Origin: an uncultured Varibaculum sp.
GTDB lineage: Bacteria > Actinomycetota > Actinomycetes > Actinomycetales > Actinomycetaceae
Length of the DNA stretch: 9,370 bases
Assembly (NCBI GenBank): GCA_947255165.1
Contig: CAMYFZ010000067.1
Span: 1-9,370, forward strand
Direction: 5' to 3'
This document shows positions 1 to 7,900 of this stretch, one piece after another. The position numbers and the translations under genes are program-made. The notes under the pieces were generated by a model. That model worked only from the letters and a program-made list of their open reading frames with translations, searched no databases and was not told where the DNA came from. How positions within the stretch are numbered: position 1 is the stretch's first letter; each line of letters opens with the position of its first letter.

Positions 1-5
1 AATAC

Positions 6-770
6 ATGGACAATAAAAGTGAAGGAAGTGGGGTCGGGGTTCTCGACAAGGCCACTCTCGTCCTAAGTGCGCTAGAGACGGGGCCAGGTACTCTGGCTCA
101 GCTAGTCAATAGCACCGGTCTAGCGCGTCCGACTGCGCACCGCCTGGCGGTCGCCTTGGAGTATCACCGTTTGGTGGCCCGGGATGTGCATGGCCGCTTT
201 ATTCTAGGTCCGCGAATTGGGGAACTGGCTTCGGCTGCCGGGGAAGACCGTCTACTGGCTTCGGCCCGCCCGATTTTGAAAGCTCTTTGCGATCACACTC
301 AAGAATCCACTCAAATGTATCGCCGCCAGGGCGATCAGCGAATAGTGGTCGCTAGCTGCGAGTCTCCTTTGGGGCTACGGGATTCTACTCCTACCGGTTC
401 AGCCCTGTCCATGAAGGCCGGTTCGGCCGCACAGATTTTACTCGCTTGGGAGGAACCGGATCGTTTGCATCGCGGTCTGCAGGGGGCTTCTTTTACCGCC
501 ACTCAGCTTTCAGTAGTCCGTCGCCGGGGCTGGGCGCAATCAATAGGCGAACGGGAACCGGGGCTGGCCTCGGTGTCTGCGCCGGTGCGGTTAGCTTCCG
601 GCAAAGTGGTGGCGGCTTTGAGCGTTTCCGGTCCGATTGACCGCATGGGACGCCAGCCGGGCAGGATTCACGGGCCGGCAGTAGTAGCTGCCGCTACTAG
701 GCTCTCGGATTTCATGCGCCGCGCAGAGGGAATCATCGCGGCAAAGAAAAAGGCGGCCGGTAAAGCTTAA
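6..770 (+). CDS. ndgR: IclR-family transcriptional regulator, NdgR/LtbR type
   Basis: This is a 254-residue DNA-binding regulator of the IclR family. An N-terminal winged helix-turn-helix spans about residues 12-68, with the recognition region around TGLARPTAHRLAVALE. The effector-binding domain follows at about 80-240. The run GVLDKATLVLSALE and the segments AGEDRLLA, MKAGSAAQILLAWEEP and RRRGWAQSIGEREPG closely match, from memory, NdgR of Streptomyces and LtbR of Corynebacterium. Those proteins control leucine biosynthesis (leuCD) and related amino-acid genes and are normally encoded divergently from leuCD. Only 5 bases lie upstream, so neither promoter nor ribosome binding site can be seen. 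The ATG start agrees with the family's usual short N terminus. A lysine/alanine-rich tail (about 244-254) extends past the conserved domain. The stop overlaps that of the convergent glycosyltransferase gene. Family assignment is firm; the leucine role is inferred. Confidence 0.93.
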   Translation: MDNKSEGSGVGVLDKATLVLSALETGPGTLAQLVNSTGLARPTAHRLAVALEYHRLVARDVHGRFILGPRIGELASAAGEDRLLASARPILKALCDHTQESTQMYRRQGDQRIVVASCESPLGLRDSTPTGSALSMKAGSAAQILLAWEEPDRLHRGLQGASFTATQLSVVRRRGWAQSIGEREPGLASVSAPVRLASGKVVAALSVSGPIDRMGRQPGRIHGPAVVAAATRLSDFMRRAEGIIAAKKKAAGKA

Positions 771-1984
771 TTTTTCCGGCGAAGCTCTATTGCCTGCCGG
801 TATGCCGTTAAGGTCGCCTCTAGACAGCGCTCCCAGGAAACTGGGCTCGGCTGTAATTTACAGTTTTCCCGTAAGCGCTCCAGTGTCCCATCGATGAGGG
901 CAGCGGCGGTTTTTTCTGCTAATTCCTGGTCACTGGCAGCGGTCAGCCCCGTTACGCCCTCGGTTATAAAGTCGGTTATGGGGCTTTGCGACCGGACGAT
1001 TACTGGTATTCCGCTAGCTCGCGCTTCCGCGGCCGCAATTCCGAAGCTTTCATGCAGGCACAAGGTAATGAAAAAGTCCGCTTGCCGGTAGGCGGCTAGC
1101 AGGCCAGACGGATCTTTTCTACCCGGCAATATTACTTGCCCATCTTTAACTTGCCGCTGACCACGCAGCACCGGTCGCAGCGTCCCCTCCCCAAAGATCT
1201 GTAGCTGTAAGTTTCCTTGGCTACCGAGAAGCTGGTTTACGGTGTCCGCAAATTTGATGAGGGCGAGCGGACGTTTGCGGGGCATCAGGCGGATCGCGCT
1301 GACGGCTTTAAAGTTTTTGGTGGTGGTGCGCGGTTTTATGGAACTCAAGGCTGGTTCGTGCCTGCCGAGATAACCCTGATCGCTACGGGAGCCGTGATCA
1401 TTTGGGTCTGGGGACCAAAAATCGCTATCTACGCCATTGGGGACGATCGGCCAAGAACGGCGGTTTTTCGCTGCTAGTAACTGGTTGATTTGGGAGTTCA
1501 TTAGGGAGGAAACGCCGGTAAACAGGATTCCCGCCTCTACCCAGCGGTCAAAAAATCCACTGGCGCGCAGCAGCGGCACCCAAGTCGCTAGCTCACAATG
1601 GAAGGTAACTAAAGTGGGAATCTGGTTAGCTGCTGCCACCTGTAAGGCGAGGTGGGCAAAGGGTGATAGTACCCCCACGTGTACGTGCAGCAGATCGAAG
1701 CGCGGAAAAATAGCTCTAAACAGGGGGCCCGCAAAGGGGTTCATCGGAGTAAACCCGATTGTGGGCATCCCTAAGCGATGTACCGGAATTTGCTCTTCGA
1801 TGCGGCGTCCTACAAAGGAGCCGTCGCGGGTAGCGGTTATAACTTCTGGAGAATGCCCCGCGTCCTTTAGACGTTGCGCCAAGTTGCTAGTCTGAGTTTC
1901 TATTCCCCCCATATGTGGGGGGTAGCAGTCTGTAACTATCCCGATACGCATGCCAGTCATTCTATCTTTCGCGCCTAGTAACAT
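767..1984 (-). CDS. Glycosyltransferase family 4 (GT-B fold)
   Basis: The gene encodes a 405-residue cytosolic retaining glycosyltransferase of the GT4 family. The N-terminal Rossmann half has the glycine-rich loop PPHMGGIE (about 22-29). The C-terminal half has VPNGVD (181-186), a variant nucleotide-sugar segment RLMPRKRP (232-239), FGEGTLRP (264-271) and the E-x7-E region HESFGIAAAEARASG, with E312 and E320. No signal peptide or membrane segment is seen. The ATG at 1984 has only a weak AGG six bases ahead. The internal ATG at 1951 would give the canonical GT4 beginning MRIGIVTD, and one at 1960 is also possible, so the true start is uncertain by up to 11 residues. It lies 77 bp after the sortase on the same strand without a visible terminator, so it may be read through from the pilus operon. 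Donor and acceptor cannot be told from sequence. A cell-wall glycan, glycolipid or surface-protein sugar are all possible. Confidence 0.88.
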   Translation of the reverse strand: MLLGAKDRMTGMRIGIVTDCYPPHMGGIETQTSNLAQRLKDAGHSPEVITATRDGSFVGRRIEEQIPVHRLGMPTIGFTPMNPFAGPLFRAIFPRFDLLHVHVGVLSPFAHLALQVAAANQIPTLVTFHCELATWVPLLRASGFFDRWVEAGILFTGVSSLMNSQINQLLAAKNRRSWPIVPNGVDSDFWSPDPNDHGSRSDQGYLGRHEPALSSIKPRTTTKNFKAVSAIRLMPRKRPLALIKFADTVNQLLGSQGNLQLQIFGEGTLRPVLRGQRQVKDGQVILPGRKDPSGLLAAYRQADFFITLCLHESFGIAAAEARASGIPVIVRSQSPITDFITEGVTGLTAASDQELAEKTAAALIDGTLERLRENCKLQPSPVSWERCLEATLTAYRQAIELRRKN

Positions 1985-1988
1985 CTAA

Positions 1989-2002
1989 ACCTGTTAACCG
2001 GT
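1989..2002. repeat. Imperfect 14-bp palindrome ahead of the glycosyltransferase
   Basis: The sequence ACCTGTTAACCGGT is symmetric around GTTAAC, with one mismatched pair (T/C in the arms). It ends five bases before the furthest upstream start of the glycosyltransferase gene, within the 77-bp gap after the sortase. It could be an operator or chance. The rest of that gap shows no hairpin with a T-run. Confidence 0.2.
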
Positions 2003-2061
2003 GCCTTTAACTCGCAGTGGCAGCCTAAAAGCGCGCTCTACTAGCTATTTTCTCATGCTAA

Positions 2062-3027
2062 TCAGGGCTTCTTGTGCCTTCCCTTACCCTTGTGCCTTCC
2101 TCTCCCCTTGCGTCTTGGTTTGACAGGTGCTTTCTTTTCTTCCGGGTCTGGATTCTGGGCAATTACAGCCTTATTGCGTTTATAAACCCGCACGTTCCAC
2201 CACATCCAGATGGCAATCAATAATAGGGTCCCGGCAATCACCAGACTCCACCATGGAAAACGCGGCAAGTCCGAAGGCCCCCCAGCCTGATCTGCATAGT
2301 TCTTTGGAGTGGGATAGATCCTCTCCCCGGTAACGATAATGCGTTGGGTGTTGATTCCCAAGGGAGTACAAGTAATCAGAGTAAGTAAGTCCCGGTTCGG
2401 ATCAGCCTTAATGGCCTGGGTGTCTTCCGGATCGATAACTCGGGTTTCAAAGACTCGGTAAGCATATACGTCACCGAATATCTCCAAGACCACGTCATCG
2501 CCCTTTTTCACCTGATCCAAGTCAGTAAACATTTTCGCTGATGCTAGACCCCGGTGGGCAGTGATAACCGCGCGGGTTCCTTTACCTCCCACGGGCAACG
2601 AGGTTCCCTGCAGGTGTCCCGCCCCTTTAAGCAGCACTTCGTCAGAGGAAGTGTGATAGATCGGCAGGTCAATATCGGCGCTCTTGACTTTTATCCTGCC
2701 CATCATCCCGTCCGGGGTCATCCGCAAAATATCTTGATAGTCCCAGATTTCCTCACCTGCAGCCCGCATATAACCAGTGCCCAGCGCTTTACGTTCGTGG
2801 GCTTTTACCAATGCCCCCGCCGCCAGCGCCTGATTGTAGCGCCGCGCCGCCTTCAACTGTTCCTCTTTTTTCGGATTAGCCTCGGGTATCTTGCTGTAGC
2901 TTTGCGCTATAACCTGGTTTTGCGCTAGCTGCATCCGCCAACTAGCGATTGACGGGTACAGCAGAGTCATCACGCCCGCAAAGACCATGAGCGAAACGAA
3001 GATTGCATTGACGAGTTGTTTTTTCAT
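2062..3027 (-). CDS. srtC: Class C (pilus-polymerising) sortase
   Basis: This membrane-bound transpeptidase cleaves LPxTG-type sorting signals between Thr and Gly and joins pilins through the pilin-motif lysine. The 321 residues show an N-terminal membrane segment (about 6-28), a helical stalk (about 35-80), the catalytic sortase domain (about 105-237) and a second membrane segment (about 259-278). The C-terminal cytoplasmic tail is very basic and ends in repeated RKGRGRHKGKGRHKK. The class C signature LPIYHTSS, GHLQGTSLPVGG, ITAHRGL and TLITCTPLGINTQR is complete. It gives catalytic His158, Cys220 and Arg229. The C-terminal membrane helix is typical of class C. The lid region reads IWDYQDIL (around D96-Y97), without the proline of the usual DP-aromatic lid. 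The start is the first ATG after an in-frame stop. Its ribosome site is poor (AAGAAA), and a hairpin stands upstream, suggesting lower expression than the pilin. Its substrates are presumably the two LPLTG proteins encoded just upstream. Confidence 0.95.
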   Translation of the reverse strand: MKKQLVNAIFVSLMVFAGVMTLLYPSIASWRMQLAQNQVIAQSYSKIPEANPKKEEQLKAARRYNQALAAGALVKAHERKALGTGYMRAAGEEIWDYQDILRMTPDGMMGRIKVKSADIDLPIYHTSSDEVLLKGAGHLQGTSLPVGGKGTRAVITAHRGLASAKMFTDLDQVKKGDDVVLEIFGDVYAYRVFETRVIDPEDTQAIKADPNRDLLTLITCTPLGINTQRIIVTGERIYPTPKNYADQAGGPSDLPRFPWWSLVIAGTLLLIAIWMWWNVRVYKRNKAVIAQNPDPEEKKAPVKPRRKGRGRHKGKGRHKKP

Positions 3028-3136
3028 AATTTCTTATATCGAGGGAGCACCGGTTGATAGCCAGAGCAGCACCAGGGAGTGCACCACCGGAAACAATATC
3101 TGGAAAAACTAGTGGCACTTAAGAGAAGTGACACCC

Positions 3137-3183
3137 AAAAGGCAGCGCGAACATCGCGGCTCTCCCGCCATGTTCGCGCTGCC
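3137..3183 (-). terminator. Hairpin terminator/attenuator between major pilin and sortase genes
   Basis: A perfect 14-bp stem is formed by 3141-3154 (GGCAGCGCGAACAT) and 3170-3183. After one mismatch it continues with four more pairs (3156-3159 with 3165-3168) around a 5-base loop. Read on the minus strand it is followed directly by TTTT (3137-3140) and then GGG. It begins 56 bases after the pilin stop and ends about 110 bases before the sortase start. The T-run is short, so partial termination is likely, giving more pilin than sortase message. On the plus strand no T-run follows. The remainder of the 211-bp gap (3028-3238) shows no convincing second promoter. Confidence 0.72.
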
Positions 3184-3238
3184 TACTTGGTTAAACACCT
3201 ATTGGGTTATTCGCAGTGAATAAACGATCGCGATAGCC

Positions 3239-4762
3239 CTATTGTTTACGGGCGTTGCGAATACCAAATCCAATCCCGAGAGCGATTACCGCTGCGCCGA
3301 GCAGACCCAGCAATACTCGTCCGGCTGCACCGGTTAAGGGCAGGCTCGGAATTATGGAATCATCTTTGGTGTTGGTAAAGGCGTTATTTGCCAATCCGCC
3401 AGCTGTGGCGGTAGTACCGGCAGTGATAGTCACCTTCGTAGCCTCAGCCTTTACATACCCCGCCGGAGCCTCGGTTTCTACCAAGCAGTAATCCGCTTTC
3501 ATCGCTCCTTGCGCAGTGGCATCTTGGCCGGGAGTGTCCAGCTTGACGAATACATTGTTAAATACCACTTTACCGGTGCTCTTTTCCGAAGTTGCCTCGG
3601 CTCCAGTGAGCTTGTCGCCAGGTGTTGCACAGGTACCGTCCCCACCCAGCTTATGCAATTCGAACTTGGCTCCCCCCAAGGCGAGGTTAGCAGTCTTGGC
3701 ATCAACTTTGTTGAACTCCAAGTCGCCTACATATGGGGTCTTTTCCGGGTTAACCGGGGTAACACCGGGGCCCGGAGGAGGCACGTCGCCCCCCGGTTCA
3801 GTAGAATCGATAGGCGTAAATGCCTGTTCAACTGCACTCTTACCTGCGGGAATATCTCCCAAGGTGGTGTTAACGGTGAACACTACTTTACCGCCGGCTT
3901 TCAGCTTGGGGAGATCAGTTGCCGCCACCAGACACTTATATAGCTTGTGGTCATAACCAGCCGCCGCCCAGGTGTCGGTAGTTGCTTCACAGGACACCGT
4001 GATATTTTCTTCTGCGCCAGCAGCAGAAATAAATTTAGCTCCGGTAACGTTCTTGAAAGTTAGATAGTCGGCTACCGCATCCCAGGTACCAAAGGCGGTT
4101 CTGGTTTTACCTGCCGCCAAGGGGTTAACCGGTAGGTCAAAGCTCCAGGGAATATCGTCGCCCTTCATATAGGTGGCGCCTGCTACCTCTTTAATGGTCT
4201 TGCTGGCGGTGCCGCTCTCAATATTGTTCTTCGGGTAGACGTGCACATCGTAAAGCCACCCGGCATCCTTGTTGTTATAGGGCACTGTCACAATAAACGA
4301 TGCCGCTTTGCCATCGGCCTTTACCGCAGGTACTGCACCGGTAATATCAGTTTCCTCTACCAGATATGCACCCACCGCCAAGTTAGTAAACTTGGCAGAG
4401 CCGTCGTCTCCCGTTGTCATCTCAGAGTTGAAGGTATCTTTTTGCGCATCGGTCACTGCGGCAGCATTGGCAGGAAGAGCCTGCCACCCAGCCACCGTAG
4501 TTAGATCCATCTTCAGCTTAGTGACCTTAAACTTAACGCCTTTAATAGGGGTTGCACTGGCAAACTTACTGGTGTCTGTCCCGTCCGCTTTCGCGTTGCT
4601 AGCAATACCGGGGTTTGCATACTTATGTACAGTTAAGGTTCCGGTTTTGCCGGCAGGGATATCTCCCGGTGCTGGCTCAGCGGCAAAGGCTGGCGCAACC
4701 GCCAAACCTAGCACGCTAACGGCAGCAGCCGCCGAAACCGCAATCAGTTTCTTTAGTTTCAT
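3239..4762 (-). CDS. LPXTG-anchored major pilin (SpaH/EbpB/FimA-like shaft subunit)
   Basis: This is the probable polymerising shaft subunit of a sortase-assembled pilus, 507 residues long. The signal peptide is MKLKKLIAVS...APAFA, cut near residue 27. The pilin motif WLYDVHVYPK spans 169-178 and K178 is the expected linking lysine. There is a second, middle domain (about 180-320) and a proline-rich hinge (about 322-343). A C-terminal Cna_B-type domain (about 345-466) carries the E-box YCLVETEAPAGY with E429. The sorting signal is LPLTG (474-478), followed by a membrane helix and the RNARKQ tail. An internal isopeptide K352-N464 with E429 is expected from the fold, and the N-terminal domain has a similar E137 (YLVEET). 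Four exported cysteines form two neighbouring pairs, 258/277 and 378/426. The ribosome site AAAGGA lies seven bases from the ATG, stronger than for tip or sortase. FimA and FimP types of Actinomyces cannot be told apart here, so no symbol is given. Confidence 0.94.
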   Translation of the reverse strand: MKLKKLIAVSAAAAVSVLGLAVAPAFAAEPAPGDIPAGKTGTLTVHKYANPGIASNAKADGTDTSKFASATPIKGVKFKVTKLKMDLTTVAGWQALPANAAAVTDAQKDTFNSEMTTGDDGSAKFTNLAVGAYLVEETDITGAVPAVKADGKAASFIVTVPYNNKDAGWLYDVHVYPKNNIESGTASKTIKEVAGATYMKGDDIPWSFDLPVNPLAAGKTRTAFGTWDAVADYLTFKNVTGAKFISAAGAEENITVSCEATTDTWAAAGYDHKLYKCLVAATDLPKLKAGGKVVFTVNTTLGDIPAGKSAVEQAFTPIDSTEPGGDVPPPGPGVTPVNPEKTPYVGDLEFNKVDAKTANLALGGAKFELHKLGGDGTCATPGDKLTGAEATSEKSTGKVVFNNVFVKLDTPGQDATAQGAMKADYCLVETEAPAGYVKAEATKVTITAGTTATAGGLANNAFTNTKDDSIIPSLPLTGAAGRVLLGLLGAAVIALGIGFGIRNARKQ

Positions 4763-4769
4763 GGTTCAA

Positions 4770-4775
4770 TCCTTT
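4770..4775 (-). promoter_or_regulatory. Strong ribosome binding site of the major pilin
   Basis: On the minus strand AAAGGA is spaced seven bases from the ATG. It sits directly downstream of the 16-bp palindrome, so folding of that palindrome or translation of the leader ORF could affect its use. Confidence 0.7.
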
Positions 4776-4777
4776 AT

Positions 4778-4793
4778 TTTTTAGATCTAAAAA
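4778..4793. repeat. Perfect 16-bp palindrome TTTTTAGATCTAAAAA ahead of the pilin
   Basis: The palindrome is perfectly symmetric around 4785/4786. It lies 15 bases before the pilin ATG and two bases before its ribosome site. It could be a repressor operator or, as RNA, a weak AU-rich hairpin. The stop codon of the leader ORF falls inside it. Confidence 0.6.
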
Positions 4794-4834
4794 TAGACTT
4801 CGATTCTTCTTATTTGCCTTCCCGCAGCCGTCAT
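4787..4834 (-). CDS. Candidate leader peptide ORF upstream of the pilin (15 residues)
   Basis: A short ORF, MTAAGRQIRRIEVYF, starts with ATG nine bases after GGAAGGAG (4844-4851), one of the best Shine-Dalgarno matches in the window. It ends with TAG inside the 16-bp palindrome, 24 bases before the pilin ATG. It has no signal sequence and no run of one amino acid typical of attenuation leaders. If translated, the terminating ribosome would cover the palindrome and approach the pilin ribosome site, so translational coupling is possible. An ORF this short may be chance. The strength and spacing of the ribosome site are the only positive evidence. Confidence 0.35.
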   Translation of the reverse strand: MTAAGRQIRRIEVYF

Positions 4835-4852
4835 ACCGACTAGCTCCTTCCA

Positions 4853-4887
4853 TTCCAGCCGGTAATGCGGCCGGTAAGGGCTGGGAA
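4853..4887 (-). repeat. Hairpin with internal direct repeat between tip and pilin genes
   Basis: The arms TTCCAGCC (4853-4860) and GGCTGGGAA (4879-4887) can pair over eight bases with one bulge. The loop contains part of a direct repeat GCCGGTAA (4858-4865 and 4870-4877). On the minus strand no T-run follows, so it is not a terminator. Tip and pilin are probably on one transcript. The hairpin might instead affect message processing. Confidence 0.3.
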
Positions 4888-4901
4888 ACGGCACGCTGTT
4901 T

Positions 4902-7900
4902 TTATGACCGCACCACCCCATTCCTCTTAACTAGCCGCGCGGCAGCTGAATCTGCTCCGCGGCCTACCTCAGGGTACATATTGAAGTTCCTAATACCTGC
5001 TACTAACCCGACCACGCAGCTTAATGCCCCCAGCAGCCAAAAGATAAACGCCCCCAGTCCCCCGGTTAGCGGAAGGGTAGGCACAGGCACTCCGTTCCAG
5101 ACATTTACGAAAGTATCTCCGGGCTCGGTTCCGCCCCCTGCACCCGGCGAGGACGCCTTCGTGATCGTTACGGTCGGATTTCCGGTAACCAGCCCGTTTT
5201 CATCCTCTGTAACCGTAACTTTCACTTGCCGAGCCAAAGTGTCATCGCTGACGAAACCCTTATTGCTAGCAAGCTCACTCAGGGTGAAACAGTAGGTTCC
5301 CGCTTTCGAAAACTGCATCTTCGGGAACTCAAACTCTCCGATATTATCTGTCTGATCCCCGTAGGTAAGAGTCTTTATCCAGGTGCCAGTTGTCGCCGCC
5401 AAAGTAGGATCGGTTATCTGGGTATAGGGACTATCTGCTCCCGGGGTCAGATTAAAGTAGTTTTCCGGATCGAATCCATCCCCACTCCCAGCGCATCCCG
5501 CGCTGGTGGTATCCTGTGCCAGCTGGAAACGGAAGGGAATATCTTGCTGGTCTAAAGCTTTCGGACTGAGCAGCTTACCAGTTTTACTCCCCTCACGTAG
5601 TTCTTTTTTCCCCTTCACAATGGCTGACACGTAGCTAACTTTGGCAATAGCCAGCGGAATCGCATCAGTCCATTGCACCGTCTCTGTCCCGTAAAGCTGA
5701 TTGCCCTGCGCATCAGTTTGAGGCACACTCATACATTTTTGAACCCCGGATTCATCGGTTTTGCAATCAGTTTTATAGAGAGGGGCGCCGTCCCGCTCCA
5801 GTTCATAGGTAACCCAAACATTGGGGCCTTTAGTTTCGTTGATATCCGCAGTTGCGGGGTCATCGGTCGCCTGTGGTGCCTTTTGATGGGCCTCTACTAC
5901 CTGGGTGGGAACGCCCGTGATCTTGCTGCCCGTTACCGTCAAACCCGCTTGGGTTAGTTCCGGGCTAAGCTCTATGGACTTAATCTCTTTGAGCCGCCAT
6001 TTCTGTGCTGGTTCTGCATTTGGATCGCTCGCGTGCATTGCGCCAGCAAACCCGTGAGGTAGCGCCTTGCCTTTCACATTGGCAAAATCAATGTTAAAAG
6101 CCCTTCCAACTTGCGCGTGGTATTCGGTACCTTTCTCGGTTTTAATAACTGGCAAGGAGGAATCCGTAACCGTGATATCCAGGAAGTATTTCATCGGTAT
6201 GTCGTAAGTCGTGCGCCCTTGGGTAACTTTTCGTACCGCGGAAATCTCTTGCCTGAAAACACCCGTCTCTTCTGGTGCTCCAGAAATTACCCCACAGTTG
6301 TCCACCTTTAATCCCTTCGGTAGGGTACCGGTGCGCTTGAGGTCATAAAGTTGGGTAGCTACATTCGCGCATCCTGCCGGCCCCATCTTCTTGGGATAGA
6401 TACTTACCGTGGTTTGGCCGTCTGGATATTGTCCAGACGGGTAATTTTTTGCAATATCATCCTGAGGGGCACTGGGATAGACATCATGCAAGGTCATCCG
6501 GGGCATATATACTGGCACAGCGGTAAAAGAGTCAGACCCGATTGGGTCGTTACTCTTTGCTCCCAGAGCATTAACCGTATATAGATGCGCATAGTACCTG
6601 GTTGGTTGCGCGAGATCCTTGGGCACGTCCAGATCACAGGAAGGCAGCGTTCCATTAGCTAAGGGGCGCAAGCCTTTACAATTCTTCACATTGTTTCCCT
6701 GCTCGTCATACCACTCGATTTGGAAAGTGCCTTCCTGGAATCCGACGCTGGGCACCCCCGTGGCCCGGGTATGCGCGGTGTCAGTGGTTACCGCCAGGTG
6801 CTCATTATCGTCCCAGGGGGTAACATCAAAGTAGAGCTCCGCCGGAAAGAGCGCGAAGTCTACCCGCTTGGTGCTGTCACCTTCGCGATCCCAATCGATT
6901 CCGACCCAGCCAGCACCATTAGTTGTACTGTCGCCACCTCCATTTTGGTAGGGAACAGGTATTTTAATGGGACGTGACAGGGGATCTATCGCCCCGTACC
7001 AGTTGGCGTGGAATGGTGAAGCCGCCGAAACTCCCGGCATTGTCTCGGTGGAAACAAATAACCAGTCACCATTAACGTGTTTTGATGCCGCCACTATATT
7101 AGATTGCGGCCAGATACCAATCGGATCCCCTTCTCTGCTGCCGGCGACCCGACGCCAATACTTATACTGCCCGTTTTCTTTTTTACAGGAAAACTGTACT
7201 TCCGCAGCCAATCCACAAGCATCCCAGGTGTTGCCATAGGTGCCCGCAAACTGTAACCTAGCCCAGGTTCCGGGGGTTCCAGAATCTGTTGCATTCGGGG
7301 GAGGACCGTTTTCGGCAGGTTTGGTGTAGGCGGAAACGGTCTCGGCAATCCACTTCTTTTGTGCGGCTATAAATGCCCGATTTTTACAGGTTTCCGCATC
7401 AATACTGGTTTCATCTTGGTGCCGGTATGCCTGGCACGCCGCAACATCCTTACCTTGATCTACTTGTGCTAAGTAGGTCTGGGTCTCTTTCGCTATTTTC
7501 TTCTTAATCCAGTTTTGTAGTTTGGCTTCCCACGCGTTATTCCATCCCGCGCTATCCTGCCGAATCTTCGCGTTCCAGCCAATGTCCCGCGCGGCACTCC
7601 CGTTATAAATCTGATCCACGGCATAGTCAGACAGGTAGGAGGCGTACACCTTAGTCCCTTTTGCCCCTATGTCACCGGGATCTCCTAGCGCAGTCATTGG
7701 CCCCCAGGTTGCCGATCCTTTGGACTTATTTAGGTTCCACCCCACGCGCGAGTTAACATATCCGCCCTGTTTGTCATCGTATTTCTGGTTTTCCTCATAG
7801 GTGGTGTCTACGATATTTCCGTGTATATCGGTGACATGCATAGCCTGATTCTTGATGCGATCCCCATAGGCAATCTTGGTGTTGTACAGGTGATCCGCGG

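Noticed and set aside
1217..1895. Plus-strand frames opposite the glycosyltransferase
   Set aside because: They overlap a gene with clear GT4 motifs, and lack a domain or ribosome site.
3509..3956. Two long plus-strand frames opposite the pilin C-terminal half
   Set aside because: Both are shadows of the real minus-strand gene and share no recognisable motif.
3734..4670. GDIPAGK occurring twice in the pilin (33-39 and 302-308) as a repeat unit
   Set aside because: The match is seven residues only and the underlying DNA differs, so it is not evidence of a recent duplication.
4308..4784. Plus-strand 158-residue open frame opposite the pilin signal peptide region
   Set aside because: It is antisense to a well-supported pilin gene, and its Ala/Val-rich composition follows from the complementary codons.
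4804..4851. Second short ORF starting at the ATG just before GGAAGGAG, overlapping the pilin start
   Set aside because: It has no ribosome site of its own and runs out of frame into the pilin gene; the downstream leader ORF is better supported.
4853..4887. Terminator between tip and pilin genes
   Set aside because: The hairpin is short, bulged and has no T-run on the minus strand, so it does not look like an intrinsic terminator.
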